Counted from the stretch's first letter, positions 8,264-20,650 are shown. The stretch is 64,000 bases of DNA from Paracoccaceae bacterium (GCA_014762635.1 JABURR010000070.1:1-64000), one strand, 5' to 3'. Numbers and translations are program-made. The notes: generated by a model from the letters alone, not told the origin.

Positions 8264-8779
8264 ATGAGTAAATCCGAGTCGCGCAGAATCGTCTCTTCCC
8301 GTCATCTGGCCGAGGGGGATGGCTGGGAAGTTTCCGAATACGAGTTCGGCCTGATCATTGCCTACAACGCCTTCAGCCGCTGGATGACCCGATGCATGGC
8401 GGCGGCGGGGCAGCCCGACCTGAACCCGCTCGATATCCTGATCGTGCACAACGTGAACCACCGGGGCCGCGAGAAGCGACTCACGGACATCTGTTTCCTG
8501 CTGAATATCGAGGATACGCACACGGTCAACTACGCCCTGAGAAAGCTGCTCAAGGCGGGGCTCGTGGTATCCGAGAAGCGCGGCAAGGAGGTGTTCTACA
8601 GCACCTCCGAGGCTGGCGAGGCGGTTTGTGCCGCCTATCGCGAGGTGCGCCGACAATGCCTGCTGGACGGGGTCTCGCGCATGGACATGGACGGCCAGGA
8701 ATTCCGCGACATCGCCCGCAGCCTGCGCGCCCTTTCAGGGCAATACGACCAGGCCAGCCGGGCGGCGGCGTCACTCTGA
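8264..8779 (+). CDS. MarR/winged-helix transcriptional regulator
   Basis: A 171-residue protein resembling the MarR-type winged-helix regulators often found beside TRAP operons in Rhodobacteraceae. The core NPLDILIVHNVNHRGREKRL, then LTDICFLLNIEDTHTVNYAL and KLLKAGLVVSEKRGKEVFYS, reads as recognition helices followed by the wing. The ATG at 8264 is preferred over the in-frame TTG at 8243 because it follows AAGGTCAGG and gives a natural N-terminus. Divergent placement suggests control of dctPQM-pxpBCA, probably in response to the transported compound. Confidence 0.8.
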   Translation: MSKSESRRIVSSRHLAEGDGWEVSEYEFGLIIAYNAFSRWMTRCMAAAGQPDLNPLDILIVHNVNHRGREKRLTDICFLLNIEDTHTVNYALRKLLKAGLVVSEKRGKEVFYSTSEAGEAVCAAYREVRRQCLLDGVSRMDMDGQEFRDIARSLRALSGQYDQASRAAASL

Positions 8780-8822
8780 GGCTTTCGGGGGCCTCAAGAC
8801 CCGCGGGCTCAAATCATTGGCG

Positions 8823-8842
8823 CGAAAATGCGCGAATTTTCG
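8823..8842. promoter_or_regulatory. Inverted repeat upstream of glpD
   Basis: CGAAAAT-GCGCGA-ATTTTCG is a perfect 7-bp inverted repeat in the 216-bp gap between the MarR-like gene and glpD. A weaker hairpin (CGGGC/GCCCG) follows near 8881-8895. It could be an operator for a glycerol regulator, but no glpR lies in the window. Confidence 0.35.
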
Positions 8843-8995
8843 TCAGTACGTCAAAATTTCAGGCGTAAAGGGCCGTGTTTCGGGCGCAATGCCCGGAAAA
8901 CTGGTGGAAAACCGATAATCGAACAGAAAAATTGACAATTCGCGCATTCGCTTTGATCCTCCCATCAAACCGAAATGGATTCTCCGGAGGCAGAC

Positions 8996-10597
8996 GTGGA
9001 CGATCACGCAGAGGCCACGACATTGGACCTGTTCGTCATCGGCGGCGGCATCAACGGCGCGGGGATCGCGCGGGATGCGGCGGGCCGCGGGCTGTCGGTC
9101 GGGCTGGCCGAGATGAACGACCTGGCCTCGGCCACCTCTTCGGCCTCGACCAAGCTCTTTCATGGCGGGCTGCGGTACCTGGAGTATTTCGAGTTCCGCC
9201 TGGTGCAAAAGGCGCTGGTGGAGCGCGAAACCCTGCTGCGGGCCATGCCCCATATCAGCTGGCCCATGCGCTTCGTGCTGCCCTACCACCCCGACATGCG
9301 CTTCGAGGGGGACACGCCGACCTCGAAACTTCTGGCCCGGGTCATGCCCTGGATGAAGGGGCGCCGCCCCGCGTGGCTGATCCGCCTGGGGCTGTTCCTC
9401 TACGACCACCTGGGCGGGCGAAAGATCCTGCCCGCGACTGCGACGCTCGACCTGACCACCGCGCCCGAGGGCGCGCCGCTCAATAAGAAATTCCGCAAGG
9501 CCTATGAATATTCCGACTGCTGGGTCGAGGATTCCCGCCTCGTGGTCCTGAACGCCCGCGACGCCGAGAAGCGCGGCGCGCGGATCATGACGCGGACCAA
9601 GGTCACCTCGGCTGAGCGCACCGGCGATCACTGGACGATCACGCTGGAGCATGACGGCAAGCAAGAGACTGTCACCGCCAGGGCGCTGGTCAACGCGGGC
9701 GGCCCCTGGGTCAAGAAGGTGATCCGCAACACGGTTCGCCTCAACTCGACCGAGGGGATCCGGCTGGTGCGCGGCAGCCATATCGTGACGAAGAAGCTCT
9801 ACGATCACGACAAGTGCTACTTCTTCCAGGGCGAGGACGGCCGCATCATCTTCGCGATCCCCTACGAGACGGACTTCACCCTGATCGGCACCACCGACAA
9901 GGACCACGGCACCGACCCGTCGAAGCCCGCCGAATGCACGGACGAGGAACGCGACTACCTCTGTGCCTTCGCCTCCAAATATTTCGAGAAACCGATCACG
10001 CCTGCGGATGTGGTCTGGACCTATTCCGGGGTCCGCCCGCTTTACAATGACGGGGCCACATCGGCGACGGCGGCCACGCGCGACTACGTTCTGTCGCTGG
10101 ACGACACGGGCGCGCCGCTGCTCAATGTCTTTGGCGGCAAGATCACCACCTATCGCAAGCTGGCCGAAGGGGCGATGAAGAAGCTCGCGCCATTCTTCCC
10201 CGAGGCGCCGGGCGACTGGACCGCAGGCGTGCCGCTGCCCGGCGGCAATTTCCCGGTGGACGGGGTGCCCGCGCTGGTCGAGGGGCTGAAGGCGGATTAC
10301 CCGTTCCTGTCGGACTTCTGGGCAAAGCGGCTGGTCAACGCCTATGGCACCGAGGCTCGCCAGATCCTGGGCGAGGCGAAGGTCGAAAAGGACCTGGGCC
10401 GCGCGTTCGGCGCCACCATCACCGAGGCCGAGGTCCGCTGGCTCATGACCCGCGAATATGCCGCCCGGGCCGAGGACGTGGTCTGGCGCCGTTCGAAACT
10501 GGGGCTGCGGCTCGGCAAGGACGAGATCAAGGCGCTCGATGACTGGATGACCGGGCAAGGCAACGGCGGCACGAAACCCGCCACCGCAGCGGAATAG
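8996..10597 (+). CDS. glpD: Aerobic glycerol-3-phosphate dehydrogenase
   Basis: A 533-residue FAD-dependent enzyme that oxidises sn-glycerol-3-phosphate to dihydroxyacetone phosphate and passes electrons to the quinone pool at the inner membrane. The dinucleotide motif VIGGGINGAGIARDAAGRG is near the N-terminus, followed by ATSSASTKLFHGGLRYLE, which is typical of GlpD. I prefer the GTG at 8996 because GGAGG sits 5 nt upstream; the in-frame ATG at 8975 has no such site and would add 7 residues. It pairs with glpK downstream. Confidence 0.94.
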   Translation: MDDHAEATTLDLFVIGGGINGAGIARDAAGRGLSVGLAEMNDLASATSSASTKLFHGGLRYLEYFEFRLVQKALVERETLLRAMPHISWPMRFVLPYHPDMRFEGDTPTSKLLARVMPWMKGRRPAWLIRLGLFLYDHLGGRKILPATATLDLTTAPEGAPLNKKFRKAYEYSDCWVEDSRLVVLNARDAEKRGARIMTRTKVTSAERTGDHWTITLEHDGKQETVTARALVNAGGPWVKKVIRNTVRLNSTEGIRLVRGSHIVTKKLYDHDKCYFFQGEDGRIIFAIPYETDFTLIGTTDKDHGTDPSKPAECTDEERDYLCAFASKYFEKPITPADVVWTYSGVRPLYNDGATSATAATRDYVLSLDDTGAPLLNVFGGKITTYRKLAEGAMKKLAPFFPEAPGDWTAGVPLPGGNFPVDGVPALVEGLKADYPFLSDFWAKRLVNAYGTEARQILGEAKVEKDLGRAFGATITEAEVRWLMTREYAARAEDVVWRRSKLGLRLGKDEIKALDDWMTGQGNGGTKPATAAE

Positions 10598-10654
10598 GCC
10601 CGAATGGAAACCTGCTTCCCCCCGGCTGACATGGGCCAGATGCCGGGGAGGACG

Positions 10655-10688
10655 CGGGCGCGGGGCGTTTCCTACCGGCCCGCGCCCG
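10655..10688 (+). other. GC-rich stem-loop between glpD and glpK
   Basis: CGGGCGCGGG and CCCGCGCCCG form a perfect 10-bp stem around a 14-nt loop in the 140-bp gap. There is no U-run, so it may be an attenuator or mRNA-processing/stability site within the glp transcript. Confidence 0.5.
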
Positions 10689-10737
10689 TATATCCTGAGC
10701 GCAGGGACGTCACACAACAGGGACAGGCACACAAACG

Positions 10738-12225
<1,488 letters not shown>

Positions 12226-12235
12226 GCAAGGGATA

Positions 12236-12267
12236 CCCCGGGCGCCCACGCCCGGGGTGTGATTTTT
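12236..12267 (+). terminator. Rho-independent terminator of the glp genes
   Basis: CCCCGGGCG-CCCA-CGCCCGGGG is a perfect 9-bp stem 10 bp after the glpK stop, followed by TGTGATTTTT. The T-run is shared with the next palindrome. Confidence 0.75.
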
Positions 12268-12279
12268 CGGAGAAAAATC
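12261..12279 (+). repeat. Palindromic repeat A, copy 1
   Basis: GATTTTTCGGAGAAAAATC is an 8-bp inverted repeat with a GGA triloop. The same 19 bases, read on the strand of the upstream gene, recur at 47482-47500 between dgcN and dgcA. The two copies are identical. Confidence 0.8.
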
Positions 12280-12291
12280 GGGATCGTGAAA

Positions 12292-12356
12292 CCGGGCAAG
12301 AAAGTCCGATAGAATTCCGATGAAAGTCCGATGGAATTCCGATTTGAGATTCGTCC
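12292..12356 (+). repeat. Dispersed repeat B, copy 1, with CCGAT every 11 bp
   Basis: CCGAT occurs at 12306, 12317, 12328 and 12339, exactly 11 bp apart. The core is a 22-bp unit (12300-12321, 12322-12343) repeated in tandem with one mismatch; each unit is two 11-mers. A second copy lies inverted at 34160-34222 with about ten differences over about 65 aligned columns. Both sit in gaps of over 300 bp. Function unknown. Confidence 0.8.
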
Positions 12357-12586
12357 GATCCGGCAGGGGGGCGCCGCTTTTGGATAGCGGCAAAGTCACC
12401 GGAAAATGCTGCCGCGCGGAATTGACCGGTTGATACCGGCGTCAAGCTGAATTAGGCGGATACCGGACAAAAAACAGCCGTTCTTTCCAGGCCGGCCCGC
12501 ATATTCATCAGGGTCACGCGAAAATGGATTTCGCGCCACCCGTCAGCGGACCAAGGCTCTCACGCGAAAAAAAGAGGTACCGGAAC
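12357..12586 (+). promoter_or_regulatory. Leader and probable promoter region of the IDH gene
   Basis: With the terminator and repeats upstream, the whole glpK-IDH gap is 361 bp and has no credible gene. It contains a perfect inverted repeat CGCGAAA-5-TTTCGCG at 12517-12535, three ACCGG pentamers around 12425-12475, and an AGAGG ribosome-binding site just before the ATG at 12587. Confidence 0.4.
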
Positions 12587-14815
<2,229 letters not shown>

Positions 14816-14836
14816 TCCGGCCTGATAATCTGTCTT

Positions 14837-14866
14837 GAAGCCCCCGTCTCGCGGGGGCTTCTTGCG
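14837..14866 (+). terminator. Terminator after the IDH gene
   Basis: GAAGCCCCCG-TCTCG-CGGGGGCTTC forms a perfect 10-bp stem 21 bp after the stop, followed by a modest T-containing tail (TTGCGTTCT). Confidence 0.8.
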
Positions 14867-14897
14867 TTCTGTCCGTGGTCCGCCGAGCTGTTCGAAA

Positions 14898-14925
14898 TTG
14901 CACTTGCTCCGCCATCTGATATGAC
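14898..14925 (+). promoter_or_regulatory. Candidate sigma-70 promoter of lysA
   Basis: TTGCAC, a 16-bp spacer and TATGAC lie about 35 bp before the lysA ATG, in the only gap between the IDH terminator and lysA. This is a consensus match by eye only. Confidence 0.35.
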
Positions 14926-14958
14926 CGCGGCTAGGCGTGCAGGTCAGGGGAACGGCTG

Positions 14959-16224
14959 ATGGATCATTTTCTCTATCGCGATGGTGTGCTTCACGCCGAG
15001 GACGTGCCGGTCACCGAAATCGCAGCGGCTGTGGGCACGCCGTTCTACGCCTATTCCACCGCGACCCTGACCCGCCATTTCAAGCTGTTCGACGAGGCGC
15101 TGGCCTGGGGTGAACATCTTGTCTGCTTCGCGATGAAGTCGAACTCGAACCTCGCGGTGCTGAAACTGCTGGGCGATCTGGGTGCGGGCGTCGACGTCGT
15201 CTCGGTCGGCGAATACCTGAAGGCCCGCGCCGCCGGAATTCCGGGTGAGCGGATCGTCTTTTCCGGTGTCGGCAAGACGCGCGAGGAAATGCGGATCGCG
15301 CTGGAAGGCGGCATCCGCCAGTTCAACGTGGAATCCGAGCCCGAGATGATCGCGCTGAACGAGGTGGCGCTGAGCCTTGGAAAGGTCGCGCCGATCACGG
15401 TTCGTGTGAACCCCGACGTGGACGCAAAGACCCACGAGAAGATCGCCACCGGCCGCAAGGAAGACAAGTTCGGCATCCCCATCGCCCGCGCGCGCGAGGT
15501 CTATGCCGAGGCCGCAGCGATGAAGGGGCTGAAGGTCGTGGGCATCGATGTGCATATCGGCAGCCAGTTGACCGATCTTGCGCCCTTCGAGGCGGCCTAT
15601 ACCAAGGTCGCCGACCTGACCCGCGCCCTGCGCGAGGATGGGCACGAGATTCACCGGCTCGACCTCGGCGGCGGGCTGGGCATCCCTTACGAGCGCTCGA
15701 ACGCCGCGCCGCCGCTGCCGTCGGACTATGGTGAGATGATCCGCCGGACCGTGGGCGATCTGGGCTGCGAGATCGAGATCGAACCGGGGCGGCTGATTTC
15801 CGGGAACTCGGGGCTGATGGTCTCGCGCGTGATCTATCACAAGCAGGGCGAGGGCCGGGACTTCCTGATCCTTGACGCGGCGATGAACGACCTGGTGCGC
15901 CCGTCCATGTACGGAGCGCATCATGACATCGTCCCGGTGATCGAACCCGCGCCCGGGACCGAGATGCAGCCCTTCGATATCGTCGGCCCGGTCTGCGAAA
16001 GTGGCGACACTTTCGCCAAGCAACGCCCGATGCCGCCGCTGGGCGAGGGCGCCTTGGTGGCGTTCCGCTCGGCCGGGGCTTACGGCGCGGTCATGGCTTC
16101 GGAATACAATTCCCGCCCCCTGATTCCGGAAGTTCTGGTGCAGGACGATCAATTTGCGGTCATTCGTGCACGCCCGACCTTTGACGAGATGATAAACCGC
16201 GATACCATCCCAGAGTGGCTGTGA
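14959..16224 (+). CDS. lysA: Diaminopimelate decarboxylase
   Basis: A 421-residue PLP-dependent fold-III decarboxylase, the last step of lysine synthesis (meso-diaminopimelate to L-lysine). The PLP lysine is Lys60 in CFAMKSNSN, the HIGSQ motif is at 199-203, the LDLGGGLGIPY phosphate-binding loop near 235-244, and the catalytic CESGD at 346-350. Length matches the family. A hairpin follows directly and the TIGR02302 gene starts 37 bp downstream. dapA, an earlier step of the pathway, is elsewhere in the window at about 50 kb. Confidence 0.96.
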   Translation: MDHFLYRDGVLHAEDVPVTEIAAAVGTPFYAYSTATLTRHFKLFDEALAWGEHLVCFAMKSNSNLAVLKLLGDLGAGVDVVSVGEYLKARAAGIPGERIVFSGVGKTREEMRIALEGGIRQFNVESEPEMIALNEVALSLGKVAPITVRVNPDVDAKTHEKIATGRKEDKFGIPIARAREVYAEAAAMKGLKVVGIDVHIGSQLTDLAPFEAAYTKVADLTRALREDGHEIHRLDLGGGLGIPYERSNAAPPLPSDYGEMIRRTVGDLGCEIEIEPGRLISGNSGLMVSRVIYHKQGEGRDFLILDAAMNDLVRPSMYGAHHDIVPVIEPAPGTEMQPFDIVGPVCESGDTFAKQRPMPPLGEGALVAFRSAGAYGAVMASEYNSRPLIPEVLVQDDQFAVIRARPTFDEMINRDTIPEWL

Positions 16225-16226
16225 CG

Positions 16227-16256
16227 CGCTATCCCGTGCGTTGTGCCGGGATAGCG
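16227..16256 (+). other. Stem-loop between lysA and the TIGR02302 gene
   Basis: CGCTATCCCG and CGGGATAGCG form a perfect 10-bp stem with a 10-nt loop, starting 3 bp after the lysA stop and ending 5 bp before the next ATG. It may act as a terminator without U-run or limit ribosome access to the next gene, for which no clear Shine-Dalgarno sequence is visible. Confidence 0.55.
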
Positions 16257-16261
16257 AGTGC

Positions 16262-18724
16262 ATGACGGATAAATACAGGCTCCCCCTCGATGCCGAGAAA
16301 CAGGTGCGTTGGCCGCTGAAGCTGACGCTTTGGGGTATGCTGGCCGAGCGACTGTTCCGCTGTTTCTGGCCTGCTGCGTCGATCCTGATGGCTGCCGCGG
16401 CGGCGCTGATCTTCGGCGCGCATGACCTTGTCCCGATCGAGGTTGTCTGGGGCGTGGCCGTGGTTGCGTTGCTTGGCCTGGTGGTGACCCTGGCCCTGGG
16501 GATCAAGCGATTCCACATGCCGCAATTGCCCGAGGCGCTGGACCGTCTCGACCGGACCCTGCCGGGGCGTCCCCTGACCGCGGTGATGGATGAACAGGCC
16601 ATCGGCGCCGGGGACGCGGCCTCGGAACTGGTGTGGAAGGCACATGTGGCCCGCATGGCCGCGCGGCTCTCGCAGGCCCGCGCGGTTGAGCCCGACCTGC
16701 GGCTTTCGGAGCGCGATCCCTACGCCCTGCGCTATGTGGCGCTGATCGCCTTGGTCATGGCGCTGATCTTCGGATCCTTCGGGCGCGTTGCATCTGTTAC
16801 CGACCTCGCGCCCGGCATGGGCGGAGAGGCGCTGGCCGGCGGGCCAAGCTGGGAGGGCTGGATCGAACCCCCGGCCTATACCGGAAAGCCCTCGCTTTAT
16901 CTCAACGATATCCCTGCCGGCGATTTCGAAATCCCGCAACAAAGCCGCGTGACCCTGCGGCTATATGGCGAGGTCGGCGCGCTGGTTGTGGCCGAAACCG
17001 TCTCGGGCCGGGCCGGAGAGCTTCCGTCCGCCTCGGAGCCGGTGCAGGGTTTCGACGTCGCGCGGCCCGGAACGCTGTCGATCGACGGGCCGGGCGGGCG
17101 CGAATGGAACCTGGCCGTTCTGCCTGATCGCATGCCCGAGATCGCGTTCGAAGGAGAGATCGAGCGCGGGCTCTCCGGCGAGATGCGCCAAGGGTTCCGG
17201 GCCAGTGATGACTATGGCATCGTGGCTGGGTGGCTTCGGATCGACCTGGACGGGGATGTTCTGGATCGCCGCTACGGCCTGGCCGCCGAACCGGAAACGC
17301 GAGAAGCGCTGGTGCTGGATCTGCCGTTGACCATTTCCGGGAATCGGGGTGATTTCTCGGAAATCCTGATCGAGAACCTCTCGAAACATGCCTGGGCCGG
17401 TCTCCCGGTCATCCTGACGCTCGAGGCCGAAGATGCGCTTGGCCAGATCGGAGCCTCCGAAGCACGGCAGGAGATCCTGCCGGGCCGCCGGTTCTTCGAT
17501 CCGCTGGCCCGTGCCATCGTTGAGCAGCGGCGCGATCTTCTCTGGTCGCGCGAAAACGCGCCGCGAGTCTCGCAGGTGCTGCGCGCGGTCAGCTACCGGC
17601 CGGACGATGTCTTCCGTTCGGAGTCCGCCTATCTGCAGCTTCGCGTCGCGATCCGCAGGTTGGAGGATGGGTACAGCGAAGGTCTTCTCTCGGAAGAACG
17701 CCGCGACGAGATTGCCGAGGCCCTTTGGGAAATCGCGCTTCTGATCGAGGACGGCCGCCTGTCCGACGCGCTGGAACGCTTGCGCCGCGCGCAGGAGCGT
17801 TTGGCCGATGCGATCCGCAATGGTGCGACGGACGAGGAAATCGCCGAACTCATGCAGGAAATGCGCGAGGCCATGCAGGACTACATGCGCCAGCTTGCCG
17901 AACAGGCGCAGCAGGATGGCCAGCAACAGGCCGAGAACCAGCAGGGCCAGGAGATCACGGGCGATCAGCTCGAGCAGATGCTGCAGCGTCTGCAGGAGTT
18001 GATGGAGCAGGGTCGCATGGCCGAGGCGCAGCAACTGCTCGACCAGTTGCGGCAGATGATGGAGAACATGCAGGTCACCCAAGGCCAGGGGCAGGGTCAG
18101 CAAAGCCCGGGCCAGCAGGCCATGGAAGGCCTGGCCGAGACCCTGCGCGACCAGCAGGGGCTGAACGACGAAACCTTTGGCGACCTTCAGAACCAGTTTG
18201 GTCAGGGCGAGCAGGGCCAACAAGACGGGCAGGGCCTCGCCGACCGGCAGCAGGCGCTGCGCGACGAGTTGAACCGCCAGCGGCAAGGCCTCCCCGGCGG
18301 CGGAACCCCGGAAGGTGACGCGGCACGCGAGGCTCTGGAACGTGCCGAACGGGCGATGGAAGGCGCCGAAGAGGCGCTTCGCGATGATGACCTGGCCGGT
18401 GCGCTGGATGATCAGTCCGAAGCACTCGAGGCGTTGCGCGAGGGAATGCGCAACCTCGGCGAGGCCTTGGCGCAGGAACAGGGGCAGCAGCAGGGCCAGC
18501 AGGGCGACTCGGTCGGGCAGGCCAATGGCGATGACCGGCGCGATCCGCTGGGTCGCGATGCGGGATCGAACGGGCGGATCGGCACCGACGAAGATCTGCT
18601 GCAGGGCGAGGATGTCTATCGCCGCGCTCGGGAGTTGCTGGACGAGATCCGCCGTCGCTCGGGCGAACAGGAGCGGCCCGAGCAGGAGCTTGAATATCTC
18701 AAGCGCCTGCTGGACCGGTTCTGA
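16262..18724 (+). CDS. TIGR02302-family membrane protein (DUF4175-like)
   Basis: An 820-residue protein of the alphaproteobacterial TIGR02302 type. Two membrane helices lie in residues 30-85 and a third near 155-180, followed by a large beta-rich region. A long coiled, charged segment comes next, with a Gln/Gly-rich low-complexity stretch at about residues 540-670 and again near 736-753. The function of the family is not established. The start at 16262 (MTDKYRLPLDAEK) is preferred to the frame opening at 16241, which would begin inside the hairpin. It converges on the zinc-ribbon gene with a 9-bp gap. Confidence 0.8.
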   Translation: MTDKYRLPLDAEKQVRWPLKLTLWGMLAERLFRCFWPAASILMAAAAALIFGAHDLVPIEVVWGVAVVALLGLVVTLALGIKRFHMPQLPEALDRLDRTLPGRPLTAVMDEQAIGAGDAASELVWKAHVARMAARLSQARAVEPDLRLSERDPYALRYVALIALVMALIFGSFGRVASVTDLAPGMGGEALAGGPSWEGWIEPPAYTGKPSLYLNDIPAGDFEIPQQSRVTLRLYGEVGALVVAETVSGRAGELPSASEPVQGFDVARPGTLSIDGPGGREWNLAVLPDRMPEIAFEGEIERGLSGEMRQGFRASDDYGIVAGWLRIDLDGDVLDRRYGLAAEPETREALVLDLPLTISGNRGDFSEILIENLSKHAWAGLPVILTLEAEDALGQIGASEARQEILPGRRFFDPLARAIVEQRRDLLWSRENAPRVSQVLRAVSYRPDDVFRSESAYLQLRVAIRRLEDGYSEGLLSEERRDEIAEALWEIALLIEDGRLSDALERLRRAQERLADAIRNGATDEEIAELMQEMREAMQDYMRQLAEQAQQDGQQQAENQQGQEITGDQLEQMLQRLQELMEQGRMAEAQQLLDQLRQMMENMQVTQGQGQGQQSPGQQAMEGLAETLRDQQGLNDETFGDLQNQFGQGEQGQQDGQGLADRQQALRDELNRQRQGLPGGGTPEGDAAREALERAERAMEGAEEALRDDDLAGALDDQSEALEALREGMRNLGEALAQEQGQQQGQQGDSVGQANGDDRRDPLGRDAGSNGRIGTDEDLLQGEDVYRRARELLDEIRRRSGEQERPEQELEYLKRLLDRF

Positions 18725-18733
18725 TCTTTCTGC

Positions 18734-20500
18734 CTAGAGGTATTGAGCCATCAATTCGTTAGCCATCGTGATGGCCTGCAGGGTCAATTCGTCGATGATG
18801 TCACGCGCATCATTGGCCATATCCACATAAATCGTGAGCGGTTCTTCGGCTTCCGGTACCAAGGAAACGATCTCCGGCGCGAAGGCGTAGACGCCCACGG
18901 CCAGCATGGCGACAACCAGGACCAAGTAGAAGCCGTTGCGGAACGGGCTGCCTTGCTTCTCGGACCCTGCTGCCTTGATCTTCTTGACCTTGGCCTTCTT
19001 CTCGCGGTCCGACTTGCTGCTAAGCGTCGAATTGATCTCGTCGATGTTCGGGAGGCCGTTGCTTTTGCGCCCCGGTCTTCTGCGGGTCGACAGGAGGTCG
19101 TCGTCGTCGGCCTCGATCTCCTCGGGTACGAACTCGTCACCATCATCCGAACCCACGTCCTGCGACGTGTCCTTGCGCAGGGCGCCAAGGCGGCCGCGCA
19201 GGCCGAACCCGGACTTCGCTTCTGGGACGTCTTCTTCCCGCGCCTGGCGTTCGCGTTCGACTTCTTCGCGAAGGATGTTCAAGGCGTCCGGGTTGACGGG
19301 ACGGCGCGGCCGTTCGCGTGCTGCCGGCGCCTCTTCGGCCATCGTTGCATCGTCTTCGTCGCCGAAAACGTTGTCGGGCTCATCGGACAGGGCCTCATCA
19401 AACCGGCTGCGGGACATGGCCGCGGCCAAGGCGTCTGCGGCGGAGGGCATGCCCGGCGGGGGCGGGATTCCGCGATCGGGTTCGGGCGCTTCGTCTTCGC
19501 CCTCAAACGGATCGGGGTCCCGCATCGAGAAGCCTCGGCGCGGCGCGGGTTCTTCAACCTCGTCATCGTCGCCGAAGATATCGTCGTCGTCATCGTCCTC
19601 GATCGGCTCGGGTTGCGACCTGAGCGAGCGACGGAGGGCGCCACCGACGGGTTCATCGTCGGCCTCTTCGCTTGCGAAAGAGGCGCGCAAGCTGCGGCGC
19701 AGTGGGGATTCCGGCTCGGGTTCTTCGTCTTCGAAGTCCGGTTCGCCGAAGTCATCGTCTTCTTCTGGTTCCTCCGGTTCGGCCAGAACCGATCGGCGGA
19801 GGAAATCGCCCTTGGGGCTTTCCGGCTGCGGTTCATCGTCGAAGTCGTCGTCTTCTTCTGGCTCCGACACATTGGCCAGGGCGCTGCGAAGGGCCGAGCC
19901 AGATCCGGAGGTCGGCGCCATTTCATCTTCGGCCTCTTCGAAATCGGCGTCGTCATCCTCGAAGTCGAAATCATCTTCCGGCTCGGGCTCTGGTTCCGGT
20001 TGGCGTCTCAACGCGGCACGCAGGCTATCGGTGGAGGAGGTGTCTTCCTCCTCGTCCATGTCATCGTCTTCTTGCGGCATCGATCGCATGGCCCGGCGCA
20101 GCGCACTGGCGGCCGGCCGCTCATCGTCACCGTCATCATCGGCAGCGGAACGGACAGGTTCCCGCCGCAGGGATACCTTGCGGGGTTCGTCCTCGACGGG
20201 TTCCTCGTCCGGTTCCGTGTGCGCCTGTTCGCGAATCGCGCGGGCGAGCGGGTTCTCGGCGGCTTCTTCCCGGGAAGGCCGGGGCCGACGCCGCGGCTCT
20301 TCCGAAGGTTCCGGGGCCGGGCGCCGTTCGGGCCGAGACGGCGGCTCAGGCGCGGCGCTGGCTTCTTCTTCCAGTTGGCTGGGATGTTTCTGGAACCACG
20401 TCTTGCCGCAATTCGAACATTGAACGTCCCGTCCCTTTACGGGAATGACTCGTTCATCGACGTCGTAATGCGCGCTGCAGTTCGGGCACTCAAGCCTCAT
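18734..20500 (-). CDS. Zinc-ribbon membrane protein with alternating acidic and LRR-x-LR repeats
   Basis: A 588-residue protein with an N-terminal MJ0042-type zinc ribbon (Cys5, Cys8, Cys28, Cys31), a very long acidic middle, and one membrane helix at about 524-543 followed by a short C-terminal domain. The middle alternates runs of Asp/Glu with short basic helices: ALRRAMRS (133), SLRAALRR (159), ALRSALAN (203), FLRRSVLA (233), PLRRSLRA (266), ALRRSLRS (288). Start at 20500 follows GAGGACGAG; longer frames run into ftsE promoter DNA. Its role is unknown; divergence from ftsE suggests an envelope or division link. Confidence 0.8.
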   Translation of the reverse strand: MRLECPNCSAHYDVDERVIPVKGRDVQCSNCGKTWFQKHPSQLEEEASAAPEPPSRPERRPAPEPSEEPRRRPRPSREEAAENPLARAIREQAHTEPDEEPVEDEPRKVSLRREPVRSAADDDGDDERPAASALRRAMRSMPQEDDDMDEEEDTSSTDSLRAALRRQPEPEPEPEDDFDFEDDDADFEEAEDEMAPTSGSGSALRSALANVSEPEEDDDFDDEPQPESPKGDFLRRSVLAEPEEPEEDDDFGEPDFEDEEPEPESPLRRSLRASFASEEADDEPVGGALRRSLRSQPEPIEDDDDDDIFGDDDEVEEPAPRRGFSMRDPDPFEGEDEAPEPDRGIPPPPGMPSAADALAAAMSRSRFDEALSDEPDNVFGDEDDATMAEEAPAARERPRRPVNPDALNILREEVERERQAREEDVPEAKSGFGLRGRLGALRKDTSQDVGSDDGDEFVPEEIEADDDDLLSTRRRPGRKSNGLPNIDEINSTLSSKSDREKKAKVKKIKAAGSEKQGSPFRNGFYLVLVVAMLAVGVYAFAPEIVSLVPEAEEPLTIYVDMANDARDIIDELTLQAITMANELMAQYL

Positions 20501-20650
20501 CTCGTCCTCAATTCCCGCAGGGTCCGGGGCGTCGTTAATTTTAAGGGACTCTAGCAACAACAGTTCGGTTCGAAAAGGTTTTCCGGGCTGAACCAATTGA
20601 ATAGGCGGGCTTCGTACGGCAAAACGGGACAACAGAGGCCGGGTGGTCAC

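Noticed and set aside
8843-10732. A 629-codon minus-strand open frame opposite glpD
   Set aside because: It is the complement of well-recognised glpD codons. It lacks recognisable motifs and a ribosome-binding site; long antisense frames are expected in GC-rich genes.
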